Below, one piece after another: positions 7,262-15,505 of a stretch of 38,343 bases of DNA (positions within the stretch are counted from its first letter, which is position 1; each line of letters starts with the position of its first letter). The stretch comes from an uncultured Solirubrobacteraceae bacterium (GTDB lineage: Bacteria > Actinomycetota > Thermoleophilia > Solirubrobacterales > Solirubrobacteraceae). The notes below the pieces were generated by a model that was given only the letters and a program-made list of their open reading frames with translations, made no database searches and was not told where the DNA came from. The stretch is taken from the NCBI GenBank assembly GCA_902806205.1, contig CADCVR010000005.1, positions 1-38,343 on the forward strand, written 5' to 3'. Made by a program: the position numbers and the translations under genes.

Positions 7262-8959
7262 GTGACCAGGATCGCGGCCTTCGGCGGTGTCTACGCGAAC
7301 CCGCACGCGCTGCGGGCGGTGCTCGCGGACGCGCGCGAGCGGGGCTGTGAACGGCTCTTCTGCCTCGGTGACCTCGGCGGCTTCGGCGCGGAGTGCGACG
7401 CGGTCTGGCCGCTGCTCGAGGGCGTGGAGTGCATCGCGGGCAACTACGACATCGCGATCGGGCGCGGCGACACCGACTGCGGCTGCGGGTACACCTCCGA
7501 GCGCGACAACCACTTCGCGCAGCTCATGTACGACCACACGCTCGCCGCGACCAGTCGACCCTTCGCCGCCTGGATGGCCGAGCTGCCGGACGAGCTGCGC
7601 CTGGAGCTCGGCGGCTGCGACGTCCACCTCGTGCACGGCTCGCCGCTCGCGGTCAACGACTTCTTCTGGGAGTCGCTCGAGGAGGACGACGCGCGGATGC
7701 GCGCGGCGGCCTCCGGCGCCGACGTCCTGCTGTGCACCCACACGGGCATGGCCTGGCAGCGACGGATCGGGGACACGCTCGTGGTGAACGTCGGCGCCGC
7801 GGGCCGGCCGGAGAACGACGGCACCACCGACGTGCGCTACGCCGTGCTCGACCTCGCGGCGGGCACGTGCGTCGCCGAGCTCGTACGGGTGGCCTACCCC
7901 TGGCGCGCGCAGGCCGCCTCCATGCGCGCCGCCGGGCTGCCCGAGCCGTTCGTCGAGACCATCGAGACGGGCTGGTGGACGACGTGCCTCGAGGTGGTGC
8001 CACCGCCCGAGCGCGCCCGCGGGCGCTTCCACGTCTACCGCGAGGCGATGCCGAGCGGCTTCGAGCAGGCCGACGGAGCCGGCTGGGCCGACGCGCCCGA
8101 CGTGCCCGACGACGGCCGGCCCGTGGTCGGCCTCTTCGGCACGCCGCTGTTCCCGCCGCGGCTGTGGGTCTACACGAACTTCCACTGCAACCTGGCCTGC
8201 GACTACTGCGTGGTGGCGAGCTCACCGACGGCACGCAAGCGGCAGCTGACGCTCGAGCGCTTCCGCGGGCTGCTCGACGAAGCCGAGGAGGAGGGCTTCA
8301 CCGAGCTCTACCTCACGGGCGGCGAGCCGTTCATCCACCCGGACATCGTGACGATCTGCGAGGACGCCGCTGCCCGCTTCGAGACCGTGGTGCTGACGAA
8401 CGCGATGCTGTGGGGCGGATCCTCGACCACCCGCCGGCGCGCCGGCCTCGAGCGCCTGGCGGGTCTGCCGGGCCTGACGATCCAGTCGTCGGTCGACGGC
8501 TCCACCGCCGCCCTGCACGACGCCTGGCGCGGCGCGGGCTCATGGGCGAAGGCGATGGACGGCCTCAGGATCGCCCGGGAGCTCGGGCTGCCGCTCCGCG
8601 TCGCGATGACCGAGACCCCCGAGAACCGCGAGGACGTCCCCCGGCTGCGCGAGGTGCTCGCGGGGATCGGCATCACCGACGAGGACTTCAACGTGCGCCC
8701 GCTCGTGGCGCGCGGGTACGCGGAGGGCGCCCAGAGCGGTGTCGCGGTCTCCGAGGCACTCATGGTCCCCGAGCTGACGATCACCGCCGACGGCGCGCAC
8801 TGGCACCCCGTCGGCGGCGACCGCGACGCCTCTCCGGACTTCGTCGTCGCCGAGGGCGAGGTCCCGCTCGCCGAGGCCAAGCGGCTGATCGTCGAGCGAT
8901 TCCTCGAGCTGCGCCAGGCCGACGGGACGCTTCCCGAGGCCTTCCACTGCGCGATCTAG
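7262..8959 (+). CDS. Metallophosphoesterase-radical SAM fusion protein
   Basis: A 565-aa two-domain enzyme. Residues 1 to about 210 follow the calcineurin-like phosphoesterase fold: GD at 36-37, GNYD at 60-63, VHGSP near 125, THTG near 160, and NVGAAGRP. The first metal motif DxH is replaced by GGVY (8-11), and Cys73/Cys75 form a DCGCGY loop. Residues about 295-565 form a radical SAM domain with the 4Fe-4S motif C309-x3-C313-x2-C316, the GGEP SAM-binding motif, and the SSVDG strand. The natural product is unknown. GTG at 7262 is preceded by CACACT 7 nt upstream. The gene overlaps the next one by 13 nt. Whether the phosphoesterase half is catalytic is open. Confidence 0.85.
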   Translation: MTRIAAFGGVYANPHALRAVLADARERGCERLFCLGDLGGFGAECDAVWPLLEGVECIAGNYDIAIGRGDTDCGCGYTSERDNHFAQLMYDHTLAATSRPFAAWMAELPDELRLELGGCDVHLVHGSPLAVNDFFWESLEEDDARMRAAASGADVLLCTHTGMAWQRRIGDTLVVNVGAAGRPENDGTTDVRYAVLDLAAGTCVAELVRVAYPWRAQAASMRAAGLPEPFVETIETGWWTTCLEVVPPPERARGRFHVYREAMPSGFEQADGAGWADAPDVPDDGRPVVGLFGTPLFPPRLWVYTNFHCNLACDYCVVASSPTARKRQLTLERFRGLLDEAEEEGFTELYLTGGEPFIHPDIVTICEDAAARFETVVLTNAMLWGGSSTTRRRAGLERLAGLPGLTIQSSVDGSTAALHDAWRGAGSWAKAMDGLRIARELGLPLRVAMTETPENREDVPRLREVLAGIGITDEDFNVRPLVARGYAEGAQSGVAVSEALMVPELTITADGAHWHPVGGDRDASPDFVVAEGEVPLAEAKRLIVERFLELRQADGTLPEAFHCAI

Positions 8960-9624
8960 TCTCGATCTGCATCCCCACCCGGGACGAGGCCGGGCAGATC
9001 GAGGCGCTGCTCGATCACCTGAGCGCGCTTCCCGGTCGCTGGGAGGTGCTCGTCGCCGACGGCGGCTCGGCCGACGGCACCGCCGAGCGGGCACGGGCGC
9101 ACGGCAACGCCCCGCGCGTGCTCTCGGTGCCCGGCGGGCGCGCGGCGCAGCTCAACGCCGCTGCCTCGGTGGCCTCGGGTGACCTGCTCGTCTTCCTCCA
9201 CGCCGACTCGCGGCTGCCGCTCGACGCGCACGCGCTCCTCGCCCGGACGCGGGCCGCGGGCGGCAACTTCGCGCTGCGCTTCGACGGCGCGGACCGCTTC
9301 TCGCGCCTGCTCGGCGCGGTCTACGCGGTGCAGCGCCGCTTCGGGCTCTACTACGGCGACTCCACGGTCTGGTGCACGCGTGAGCTCTTCGCCGAGCTCG
9401 GCGGGTACCGGGAGCTGCCGATCATGGACGACTACGACTTCGTGCGGCGCCTGGAGCGCGCCACCCGCACGGCATGCCTCCCGGGCCCGGCGATCACCTC
9501 GTCGCGGCGTTGGCTGGCCCTCGGTGTGCCCCGCGCGTTCCTGGTCTGGACGGTCATCCGCTGGCTCTACCTCGCGGGCGTATCGCCCGCGCGGCTGGCC
9601 GGGCTGTACCGGCGCGTGCGCTGA
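8947..9624 (+). CDS. Family 2 glycosyltransferase, TIGR04283-like
   Basis: A 225-aa GT-A glycosyltransferase with SICIPTRDEA at the start, a nucleotide-sugar site VADGGSADGT, the GRAAQLNAAA segment, the metal-binding FLHADSRLP (DxD-like), and a C-terminal GGYRELPIMDDYDFVRRL acceptor region, then a basic/hydrophobic tail. These are features of TIGR04283, a family tied to radical SAM gene sets and named for arsenosugar synthesis. No ATG, GTG or TTG exists in frame for dozens of codons upstream, and the next one downstream would delete the first strand. The best start is CTG at 8947, with GAGG 7 nt upstream and a 13-nt overlap with the radical SAM gene. A -1 frameshift from that gene is an alternative. 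Confidence 0.82.
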   Translation: MRDLVSICIPTRDEAGQIEALLDHLSALPGRWEVLVADGGSADGTAERARAHGNAPRVLSVPGGRAAQLNAAASVASGDLLVFLHADSRLPLDAHALLARTRAAGGNFALRFDGADRFSRLLGAVYAVQRRFGLYYGDSTVWCTRELFAELGGYRELPIMDDYDFVRRLERATRTACLPGPAITSSRRWLALGVPRAFLVWTVIRWLYLAGVSPARLAGLYRRVR

Positions 9625-9747
9625 GATCGATGTCCACGCTGCGCTGCGCCCCGGCCCCGTCCGGCCGGCGAAGGCAGACCGCTTCGAGCCGGCCTTCCCG
9701 ATCGACTCCCTCCTTCGCAGTGAGCCGTTCGCGAGCAACGGACGAAC

Positions 9748-9753
9748 TAGGGT
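9748..9753 (+). promoter_or_regulatory. -10 box of the second radical SAM gene (leaderless)
   Basis: TAGGGT followed by 6 nt and the ATG at 9760. It lies in a 135-bp gap after the glycosyltransferase gene, so the second radical SAM gene can be transcribed on its own. Confidence 0.5.
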
Positions 9754-9759
9754 GAACCG

Positions 9760-11184
9760 ATGCTGGATCGTCTGCGTGCCCTGGAAGTGCTGACCCGTCC
9801 GGAGCATCCGGACCTGACCGCCGCCCTGGAGCGCCGCTGGGAGGAGCTGCCGGCGCACGTCAAGACGCGCAACCAGATGCTCGGCCGGCGCACCGCGGGC
9901 TGCGAGGGCACCCACGGGGTCTTCCCGAGGTGCAACCTGGCCTGCACGCCGTGCTACCACGCCAAGGAGGCGCAGAGGGTGCGTACCGATGGGGCGCACA
10001 CCCTCCGAGAGGTCGACGAGCAGATGGCGTTCCTGCGTCAGGCCCGGGGCCCGGGGCAGAACGCGCAGCTCATCGGAGGGGAGGTCACGCTGCTGTCGCC
10101 CGACGAGCACGCCGCGGCGCTGCAGGCGATGATCGCCCACGGCCGCAAGCCGATGTCGATGACCCACGGCGACTTCGACTACGCCTACCTGGAAGCGCTC
10201 GCGCTCGATCCCACCACGGGCCGACCGCGCTTCGAGCACCTCTCCTTCGCGGGCCACTTCGACTCGATGATGTTCGGCCGCAGCGGGATCAAGAAGGTCG
10301 CGCGCGAGGAGCAGCTGCACCCGTACCGCAAGGCGTTCTGCGACATGTTCGCCCGCCTGGAGGCCGAGCACGGCGTCACGAGCTACCTCGCGCACAACAT
10401 GACGATCACTCCGCGGAACATCGACCAGATCCCCGCGGTCCTGCGCGAGTGCCGCGACTACGGCTTTCGCATGTTCTCCTTTCAGCCCGCGGCCTTCGTC
10501 GGCAACCAGGCCCGCTGGAAGGACGCCTACCGCCAGTTCTCCACGGACGCGGTCTGGGCGCGCATCGAGGAGGGCGCGGGCGGCAAGCTGCACGACGAGG
10601 CGGTGCAGATCGGCGACAGGCGCTGCAACCGCACCGCCTACGGCTTCTACGTCGGCTCGCGCTACGTCCCGCTCCTCGACCAGCACGACGAGCGCGACCT
10701 GCGCTGGCTGGACTCGTTCGTCGCCGCGTTCGGTGGCATGGACTTCGTCGCGCCCAGGGCGGTCACCGCCGCCCGGGTCGTGCGCGCGCTGGCCCGCGAA
10801 CCCATGGCCGTGCCGCGGCTGGCGGGCTTCGGCGCACGGGTGGTGCGCCGCTCCGGCGGGATGGGCGCGCTGCGGTCCACCCCGCCGCGGGCGATGACCT
10901 ACGTCATGCACTCCTTCATGGACGCCAGCACCGTGCGTCCCGCGTGGGAGGCGATGGAGCGCGGGGAGAGCACCCACGTCGACCCTGAGGTGCAGGCGAC
11001 GATCGAGCGACTGCGGTCCTGCTCCTACGCGATGGCTCATCCCGGGGACGGGCGCATCGTGCCGGCCTGTGCGCAGCACTCCGTGCTCGACCCGCTGGAG
11101 AACATCAAGCTCATGGAGCTCCTCCCGGCCCGCGAGCCGGCCGGATCCGACGGGGTGGGGGCGTCGGCGCCGCTCGCGAGCTGA
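9760..11184 (+). CDS. Radical SAM protein, unknown function
   Basis: A 474-aa enzyme with the iron-sulfur motif C58-x3-C62-x2-C65 (RCNLACTPCYH) preceded by about 50 residues that include C48, and a GGEV motif (LIGGEVTLL) as SAM-binding element. The middle part has several conserved-looking blocks (MSMTHGDFDY, LAHNMTITPRNID). The C-terminal 150 residues contain few Cys (a CSYAMAHPGDGRIVPAC segment), so a classic SPASM domain is not evident. The substrate is unknown. Position next to a glycosyltransferase and another radical SAM enzyme suggests joint work on a modified lipid, sugar or cofactor. The start is set by the ATG at the leaderless distance from TAGGGT. Confidence 0.82.
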   Translation: MLDRLRALEVLTRPEHPDLTAALERRWEELPAHVKTRNQMLGRRTAGCEGTHGVFPRCNLACTPCYHAKEAQRVRTDGAHTLREVDEQMAFLRQARGPGQNAQLIGGEVTLLSPDEHAAALQAMIAHGRKPMSMTHGDFDYAYLEALALDPTTGRPRFEHLSFAGHFDSMMFGRSGIKKVAREEQLHPYRKAFCDMFARLEAEHGVTSYLAHNMTITPRNIDQIPAVLRECRDYGFRMFSFQPAAFVGNQARWKDAYRQFSTDAVWARIEEGAGGKLHDEAVQIGDRRCNRTAYGFYVGSRYVPLLDQHDERDLRWLDSFVAAFGGMDFVAPRAVTAARVVRALAREPMAVPRLAGFGARVVRRSGGMGALRSTPPRAMTYVMHSFMDASTVRPAWEAMERGESTHVDPEVQATIERLRSCSYAMAHPGDGRIVPACAQHSVLDPLENIKLMELLPAREPAGSDGVGASAPLAS

Positions 11185-11289
11185 TGCACGGGCAGCCCGA
11201 CGAGGCGCCGAGCACTTGGTAGGCCTGCATCGCGCCGCGCATCCGGGCGGGCAGAGCGCGAACGGCGTGTGCCCTGATCGACCTCATCG

Positions 11290-12003
11290 GTGGATCAGAG
11301 CGCACGCCGCCCACGTCGCCCGCGGGGTGCCGACGAACGGGTGACGGCCTCGAGCGCGAGCCGGCGCGCCGTGGCGCTGCGCGTAGGCGCCCTCGCGCTC
11401 GGCGCGGCGCTGGCGTTCGCCTTGGCGGTCGCGCTGCTCGGGCGCTCGACCGAGGACGTGCGCGACACCGTCGACGGCGCGGGCGCCTGGGCACCGGTGC
11501 TCTACGTCGTCCTCGTGACCGTCCTGACCTGCGCGTTCTTCCCCTTCCCGCTGATGGCCGCCGCGGGCGGCCTGGTGTTCGGCATCGCGGAGGGAACCGC
11601 GCTGAGCGTGCTCGGAGGATCGATCGGTGCGCTCGTGGCCTTCGTGCTCGCCCGGACGGTCGCGGGCGACGCGATCGCGGGGCTGGCCGGGGAGCGGCTC
11701 GAGCGCCTGCAACTGGCCGTGGAGAAGCGGGGCTTCGTCGCCGTGCTCTACGCCCGCATCTTCCCCGGAGTGCCGCGTGACCTCTCCAACTACGCCTTCG
11801 GCCTGACGCGCGTGGGCATCGTGGCCTTCGGCGTGGCCACCGTGATCGGCATCACCCCGCGCGCCTTCGCCTACGTCGCCCTGGGCGGCTCGCTCGGCTC
11901 CTTCGACTCGACCCAGTCGATCGTGGCGATCGCGCTGCTCGTAGCCCTGGGCCTCCTCGGAATCGTGCTCGTGCGGGCCGACGTGGCCAGGACGCGACGG
12001 TGA
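11290..12003 (+). CDS. TVP38/TMEM64 (VTT-domain) membrane protein
   Basis: A 237-aa integral membrane protein of the SNARE-associated/VTT family. After a basic N-terminus (1-30) come hydrophobic segments at about 32-50, 72-110 and 115-130, the hallmark R-x-FPGVPRDLSNYAFGL (about 155-173), and two more C-terminal segments. Related DedA/TVP38 proteins are linked to lipid scrambling or transport. GTG 11290 is used; another in-frame GTG lies at 11341 and would remove 17 residues. It follows the second radical SAM gene by 105 bp on the same strand. TVP38 proteins recur next to, or fused with, disulfide reductases such as the one at 12469. Confidence 0.85.
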   Translation: MDQSARRPRRPRGADERVTASSASRRAVALRVGALALGAALAFALAVALLGRSTEDVRDTVDGAGAWAPVLYVVLVTVLTCAFFPFPLMAAAGGLVFGIAEGTALSVLGGSIGALVAFVLARTVAGDAIAGLAGERLERLQLAVEKRGFVAVLYARIFPGVPRDLSNYAFGLTRVGIVAFGVATVIGITPRAFAYVALGGSLGSFDSTQSIVAIALLVALGLLGIVLVRADVARTRR

Positions 12004-12025
12004 GCCACTGCCCCCATTCGGCTCG

Positions 12026-12391
12026 TCAGCTCTCCGCGAGCTGCTCCTCGACCTGCCCGGCGTAGAGCTTGATCTGCTCGGCGACGGCGGCGCCGGCATG
12101 GGCGTTGACCACGCCGAAGCCCTCGACCACCAGGCCGGCGCGCGCGCTCAAGCGCCGGAAGTCACCGTCGCGACGCAGCCGGTCGAGCTGCTCGTCCTCT
12201 CCCCGGAGCAGGAAGAACCCACCGAGATCGCCGCCGTGGGGCTCGAGGAGCACCACCTCGAAGCCGGAGAGCTCACCACGCTGCTGAGCTTCCGTGTAGA
12301 AGGCCAGCAGCTCTTCGTAGAGGGCGAGCGCCTGCCGCTCGCGTGCGCGAGCCGGAGCTCCGAAGCCGATGAACAACGCACTCTCTGCCAT
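12026..12391 (-). CDS. Small alpha/beta protein, unknown function
   Basis: A 121-aa soluble protein with ALFIGFGAPARAREREQALALYEELL-like opening (helix rich), a strand-rich middle (FEVVLLEPHGGDLGGFFLLRGED) and a helical end. It resembles dimeric alpha-beta-barrel or YCII-like small proteins, but I cannot name a family. The start ATG has a strong AGGAGG 9 nt upstream, unlike the leaderless genes around it. It lies downstream of the disulfide reductase on the same strand (77-bp gap) and converges on the TVP38 gene with 22 bp between the stops. Confidence 0.75.
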   Translation of the reverse strand: MAESALFIGFGAPARARERQALALYEELLAFYTEAQQRGELSGFEVVLLEPHGGDLGGFFLLRGEDEQLDRLRRDGDFRRLSARAGLVVEGFGVVNAHAGAAVAEQIKLYAGQVEEQLAES

Positions 12392-12468
12392 GGTCGCTGC
12401 CTCCTGCTCGTCAAGGACGCGGTCAGCGCGCGCCTACCCGGGACCGGCGAGCGCTCCACGTGCCGCCG

Positions 12469-13872
12469 CTACGCGCTGGAGCGCACGAGGAAGCGGAAGC
12501 GCTGGGCCGCGGCGTAGCTCGCCGCCGCGGCGAGCTGATGGATTCCCAAGGCGATCGTCGGATAGACGTGCACCAGGCCGGCGAGGTCTGAGAGCTTCTG
12601 CTTCTCCCGGATCGCCAGGGCCAGCTCGTGGATGAACTCACCTGCGGCGGGTGCCAGCGCGTGGCCACCGACGACGCGCCCCTTATGGGTGACGACGACG
12701 ATCTGCCCTGCTCCCGCGCCCTCGGCCCGCGCCCGGTCGGAGTCGGTGAGGTGATGGCGATGGACCTCGACGTCCTCGGCGCCGAAGCGCTCGGCCGCCT
12801 CGGCCTCGGTGAGCCCCGCGTGGGCCAGCTCGGGGTCGGTGAACGTCGCCCAGGGCACGAGCACCTCGTCGTCGGCGGTGCCGGGGAAGATCATGTTGCG
12901 CACGGCGCGCGCGGCCTCGAAGCCGGCGGCGTGGGTGAAGAGGTGGCCGCCGGTCACGTCGCCGGCCGCCCACACCGACTTCACCGACGTGCGCTGACCG
13001 TCGTCGACGGTGATGCCCGGCCTGTCGGCGTCGATCGCGATCGTCTCGAGGCCGAGGCCTTCGAGGTTCGGGACGCGCCCGGTGGCCACGAGGATCGCTT
13101 CGGCGCGGAAGGCGCGATCGCCGGCGTGGACGATCTTCGTCCCGTCCGGGGCGACTTCGACGCGCTCGGCCCGAGTCCCGAGCTGCAGGTCCACCCCCTC
13201 CTCGCGCAGCCGAGCGGTGAGCAGCCCGGCGAGCTCGGGGTCCTCACGCGGCAGGATCCGCGGTGGGCCCTGCAGCACGGTGACCGCCATTCCGAGGCGC
13301 GCGAACGCCTGCGCGAGCTCCACGGCGATCGGCCCTCCGCCGATGACCACGACGCTCGCGGGCGGGTCGGTCAGCTCGAAGAGGCTCTCGCTCGTGAGGT
13401 AGCCCGCCTCCTCCAGGCCGGGGACGGGCGGAGCCGCGGGGCGCCCACCCGTGCACAGCAGTACGTGCTTGGACTGAAGCTCCTCGCCGCCCACCGTAAG
13501 CGTCGTCGGAGAGGTGAGCGTCGCCTCGCCGAAGCGCAGCTCGATGCCCTTGGCGGTGAAGCGCTCGGGCGCGTCGGTCGTCGCGGCCAGCTGCGCCTGG
13601 ACGGCGCGCACCCGCGCCCAGACCCGCGCCCGGTCCACCTCGGGCTCGACCGCGGTCAGCCCGTAGCGATGGGCGTGGCGCATGGTGTGCGCCGCCTTCG
13701 CGCTGGCCAGCAGCGCCTTGGACGGGACGCAGCCCGTCCACAGGCAGTCGCCGCCCACCCGGTCGCGCTCGATGGCGCAGACCTTGATCGGAAGGGTCGC
13801 GGCGAACTCCGCGGCGGTCATTCCCGCCGATCCCATGCCGACGATGACGAGGTCGTAGCGCGCGGGGGGCAT
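12469..13872 (-). CDS. MerA/Lpd-like pyridine nucleotide-disulfide oxidoreductase
   Basis: A 467-aa class I flavoprotein disulfide reductase. FAD motif GMGSAG at 12-17; redox-active pair C43 and C48 in GGDCLWTGCVPSK; NAD(P) motif GGGPIAVELAQAF near 175-187; FAD-binding GDVTGGHLFTHAA near 300-312; and a dimerisation domain ending with HVYPTIALGIHQLA, where the catalytic base His-x-x-Pro-Thr keeps Pro-Thr but reads HVYPT. There is no N-terminal HMA domain and no C-terminal CC pair, which argues against true mercuric reductase; there are no partner E2 genes for a dihydrolipoamide dehydrogenase. Such reductases are known to pair with TVP38 proteins, one of which converges from the left. Confidence 0.88.
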   Translation of the reverse strand: MPPARYDLVIVGMGSAGMTAAEFAATLPIKVCAIERDRVGGDCLWTGCVPSKALLASAKAAHTMRHAHRYGLTAVEPEVDRARVWARVRAVQAQLAATTDAPERFTAKGIELRFGEATLTSPTTLTVGGEELQSKHVLLCTGGRPAAPPVPGLEEAGYLTSESLFELTDPPASVVVIGGGPIAVELAQAFARLGMAVTVLQGPPRILPREDPELAGLLTARLREEGVDLQLGTRAERVEVAPDGTKIVHAGDRAFRAEAILVATGRVPNLEGLGLETIAIDADRPGITVDDGQRTSVKSVWAAGDVTGGHLFTHAAGFEAARAVRNMIFPGTADDEVLVPWATFTDPELAHAGLTEAEAAERFGAEDVEVHRHHLTDSDRARAEGAGAGQIVVVTHKGRVVGGHALAPAAGEFIHELALAIREKQKLSDLAGLVHVYPTIALGIHQLAAAASYAAAQRFRFLVRSSA

Positions 13873-14020
13873 GCGCCGAGGTTCGCAGACTCCGCCCTGA
13901 TCACCGGGTGCGTCCGTTTTCCGTCACCCTCCGTATCCCTGCTGATGGCACAGGCGGCCCTCCCCCACCTCGACGGCGTCGCGTGACGCTCGATCCGACG
14001 CCCGACGTCCGGGGAAACCG

Positions 14021-15505
14021 GTGAGCCGGATCGTCGTCATCGGGGCGGGACTCGGCGGCCTCGGCGCGGCGCTGCGCCTGCAGGGCATGGGCCACGAGGT
14101 CACCGTGGTCGAGCAGTGCGCCAAGCCCGGCGGCCGTGCCTCGCAGATCAAGGACGCGGGCTACACGTGGGACACCGGTCCGTCGCTGATCACGATGCCC
14201 TGGGTGCTCGAGGAGGTCTTCGCCGCCGGCGGGCTGAACTTCCACACCGAGATCACCATGCGCGAGCTCGACCCCTTCTACCGGATCTTCTGGGCCGGAG
14301 AAGAGCGCCACCTCGACTTCGTGCGCGATCGGGAGGCCATGCAGGCCGAGATCGCGAAGTTCTCCGCGCGAGACGCGACGGCCTTCCCGGGCTACATGGA
14401 CGCGATGAAGCCGATCTACGAGGAAGGCATCCTCGGTGCCGGGCGCCGGAAGTTCGACTCGATCGCCCAGCTGCTGCGCTTCACGCCGAGGATGGTCAAG
14501 CTCGGCGCCGCGCTGCCGTTGCACTTCGCCACGTCGCGCCACTTCTCCGACGAGCGCATCCGCGAGGCGTTCTCGTTCCACTCGCTGTTCATCGGCGGCG
14601 ACCCGTTTCGCGTGCCTGCGATCTACGGCGCGCTCGTCTACCTGCAGTTCCTCGACGGGGTCTGGTACGCGGACGGCGGCGTGTACGCGATCATCGAGGC
14701 GATGGCCCGCGCACTCGACGTGCGCTGCGGCGACGGGGTGGCGCGGATCGAGACCGCCCAGGGTCGCGTGACCGGCGTGACGACGGTGGGCGGCCGGCAC
14801 ATCGCCGCCGACGCGGTCGTGACGAACGCGGACGCGATGCGCGTCCATGAGCTGCTCGGCCGGCCCCGGCCGCGTCGCCGGTTGACGCCGTCGATGTCCG
14901 CGTTCCTGCTCTACCTCGGAACCCGAGACCGGTTCGAGAGGCTCGGCCACCACACGCTCCTGGTCGGCGACGGGTACCGCCGCTTCATCAAGGATGTCAC
15001 GGGGGGCAGGCAGCTTCCCGCGAACTTCTCCACCTACGTCCACGCCCCGAACCGCACCGAGCCGGCGATGGCCCCGGACGACGGGGACTCGCTCTGCTTC
15101 CTGCTGCCGGTGCCCAACCTGCGCTCGGGGACGGACTGGGCGGTGCACTCCGAGGCGCTTCGTGATGCGCTGGTGGCCGACCTCGAGCAGACCTTCGGCC
15201 TGACGGGTCTCGGTGCGAGCGTGCGCGTGGAGCACCGCATGACCCCCGCGGACTTCTCCGAGAGGCTCGGCGCTCTGGACGGCAACGCCTGGGCGATGGA
15301 GCCCACCCTCCACCAGTCGGCGTCCCTGCGCCCGCCGAACCGCGACAAGCACGTCCGTGGCCTCTACCGCGTCGGCGGCGGGACGCACCCCGGCGCGGGC
15401 ATCCCCGGGGTGCTGCTCGGAGCGGAGATCACGGCAGGGCTCGTCGGCGAGGACTTCGGTCGCGGCACGGGCACGCACGGAAAGCCGCATGCTGCTCGAG
15501 CGTGA
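14021..15505 (+). CDS. crtI: Phytoene desaturase/carotenoid oxidoreductase
   Basis: A 494-aa FAD enzyme that desaturates phytoene toward lycopene. Visible are the N-terminal FAD motif GAGLGGLGAALRL, the substrate-channel block DTGPSLITMP, the FIGGDPFRVPAIY segment, and the carotenoid-desaturase C-terminal signature GLYRVGGGTHPGAGIPGVLLGAEITA. Length is typical. The start is GTG at 14021; the next gene, phytoene synthase, overlaps by 17 nt and supplies its substrate, so they form an operon. A 148-bp region separates it from the diverging disulfide reductase. Cyclase or hydroxylase genes are not in the window, so the final carotenoid is unknown. Confidence 0.93.
   Translation: MSRIVVIGAGLGGLGAALRLQGMGHEVTVVEQCAKPGGRASQIKDAGYTWDTGPSLITMPWVLEEVFAAGGLNFHTEITMRELDPFYRIFWAGEERHLDFVRDREAMQAEIAKFSARDATAFPGYMDAMKPIYEEGILGAGRRKFDSIAQLLRFTPRMVKLGAALPLHFATSRHFSDERIREAFSFHSLFIGGDPFRVPAIYGALVYLQFLDGVWYADGGVYAIIEAMARALDVRCGDGVARIETAQGRVTGVTTVGGRHIAADAVVTNADAMRVHELLGRPRPRRRLTPSMSAFLLYLGTRDRFERLGHHTLLVGDGYRRFIKDVTGGRQLPANFSTYVHAPNRTEPAMAPDDGDSLCFLLPVPNLRSGTDWAVHSEALRDALVADLEQTFGLTGLGASVRVEHRMTPADFSERLGALDGNAWAMEPTLHQSASLRPPNRDKHVRGLYRVGGGTHPGAGIPGVLLGAEITAGLVGEDFGRGTGTHGKPHAARA

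Noticed and set aside
7393-8946. Upstream part of the glycosyltransferase reading frame
   Set aside because: It is an Arg/Ala-rich out-of-frame shadow of the phosphoesterase-radical SAM gene; only the part from about 8947 is homologous to glycosyltransferases.
12469-13872. True mercuric reductase
   Set aside because: No C-terminal Cys pair, no N-terminal metal domain and no mer operon genes nearby.
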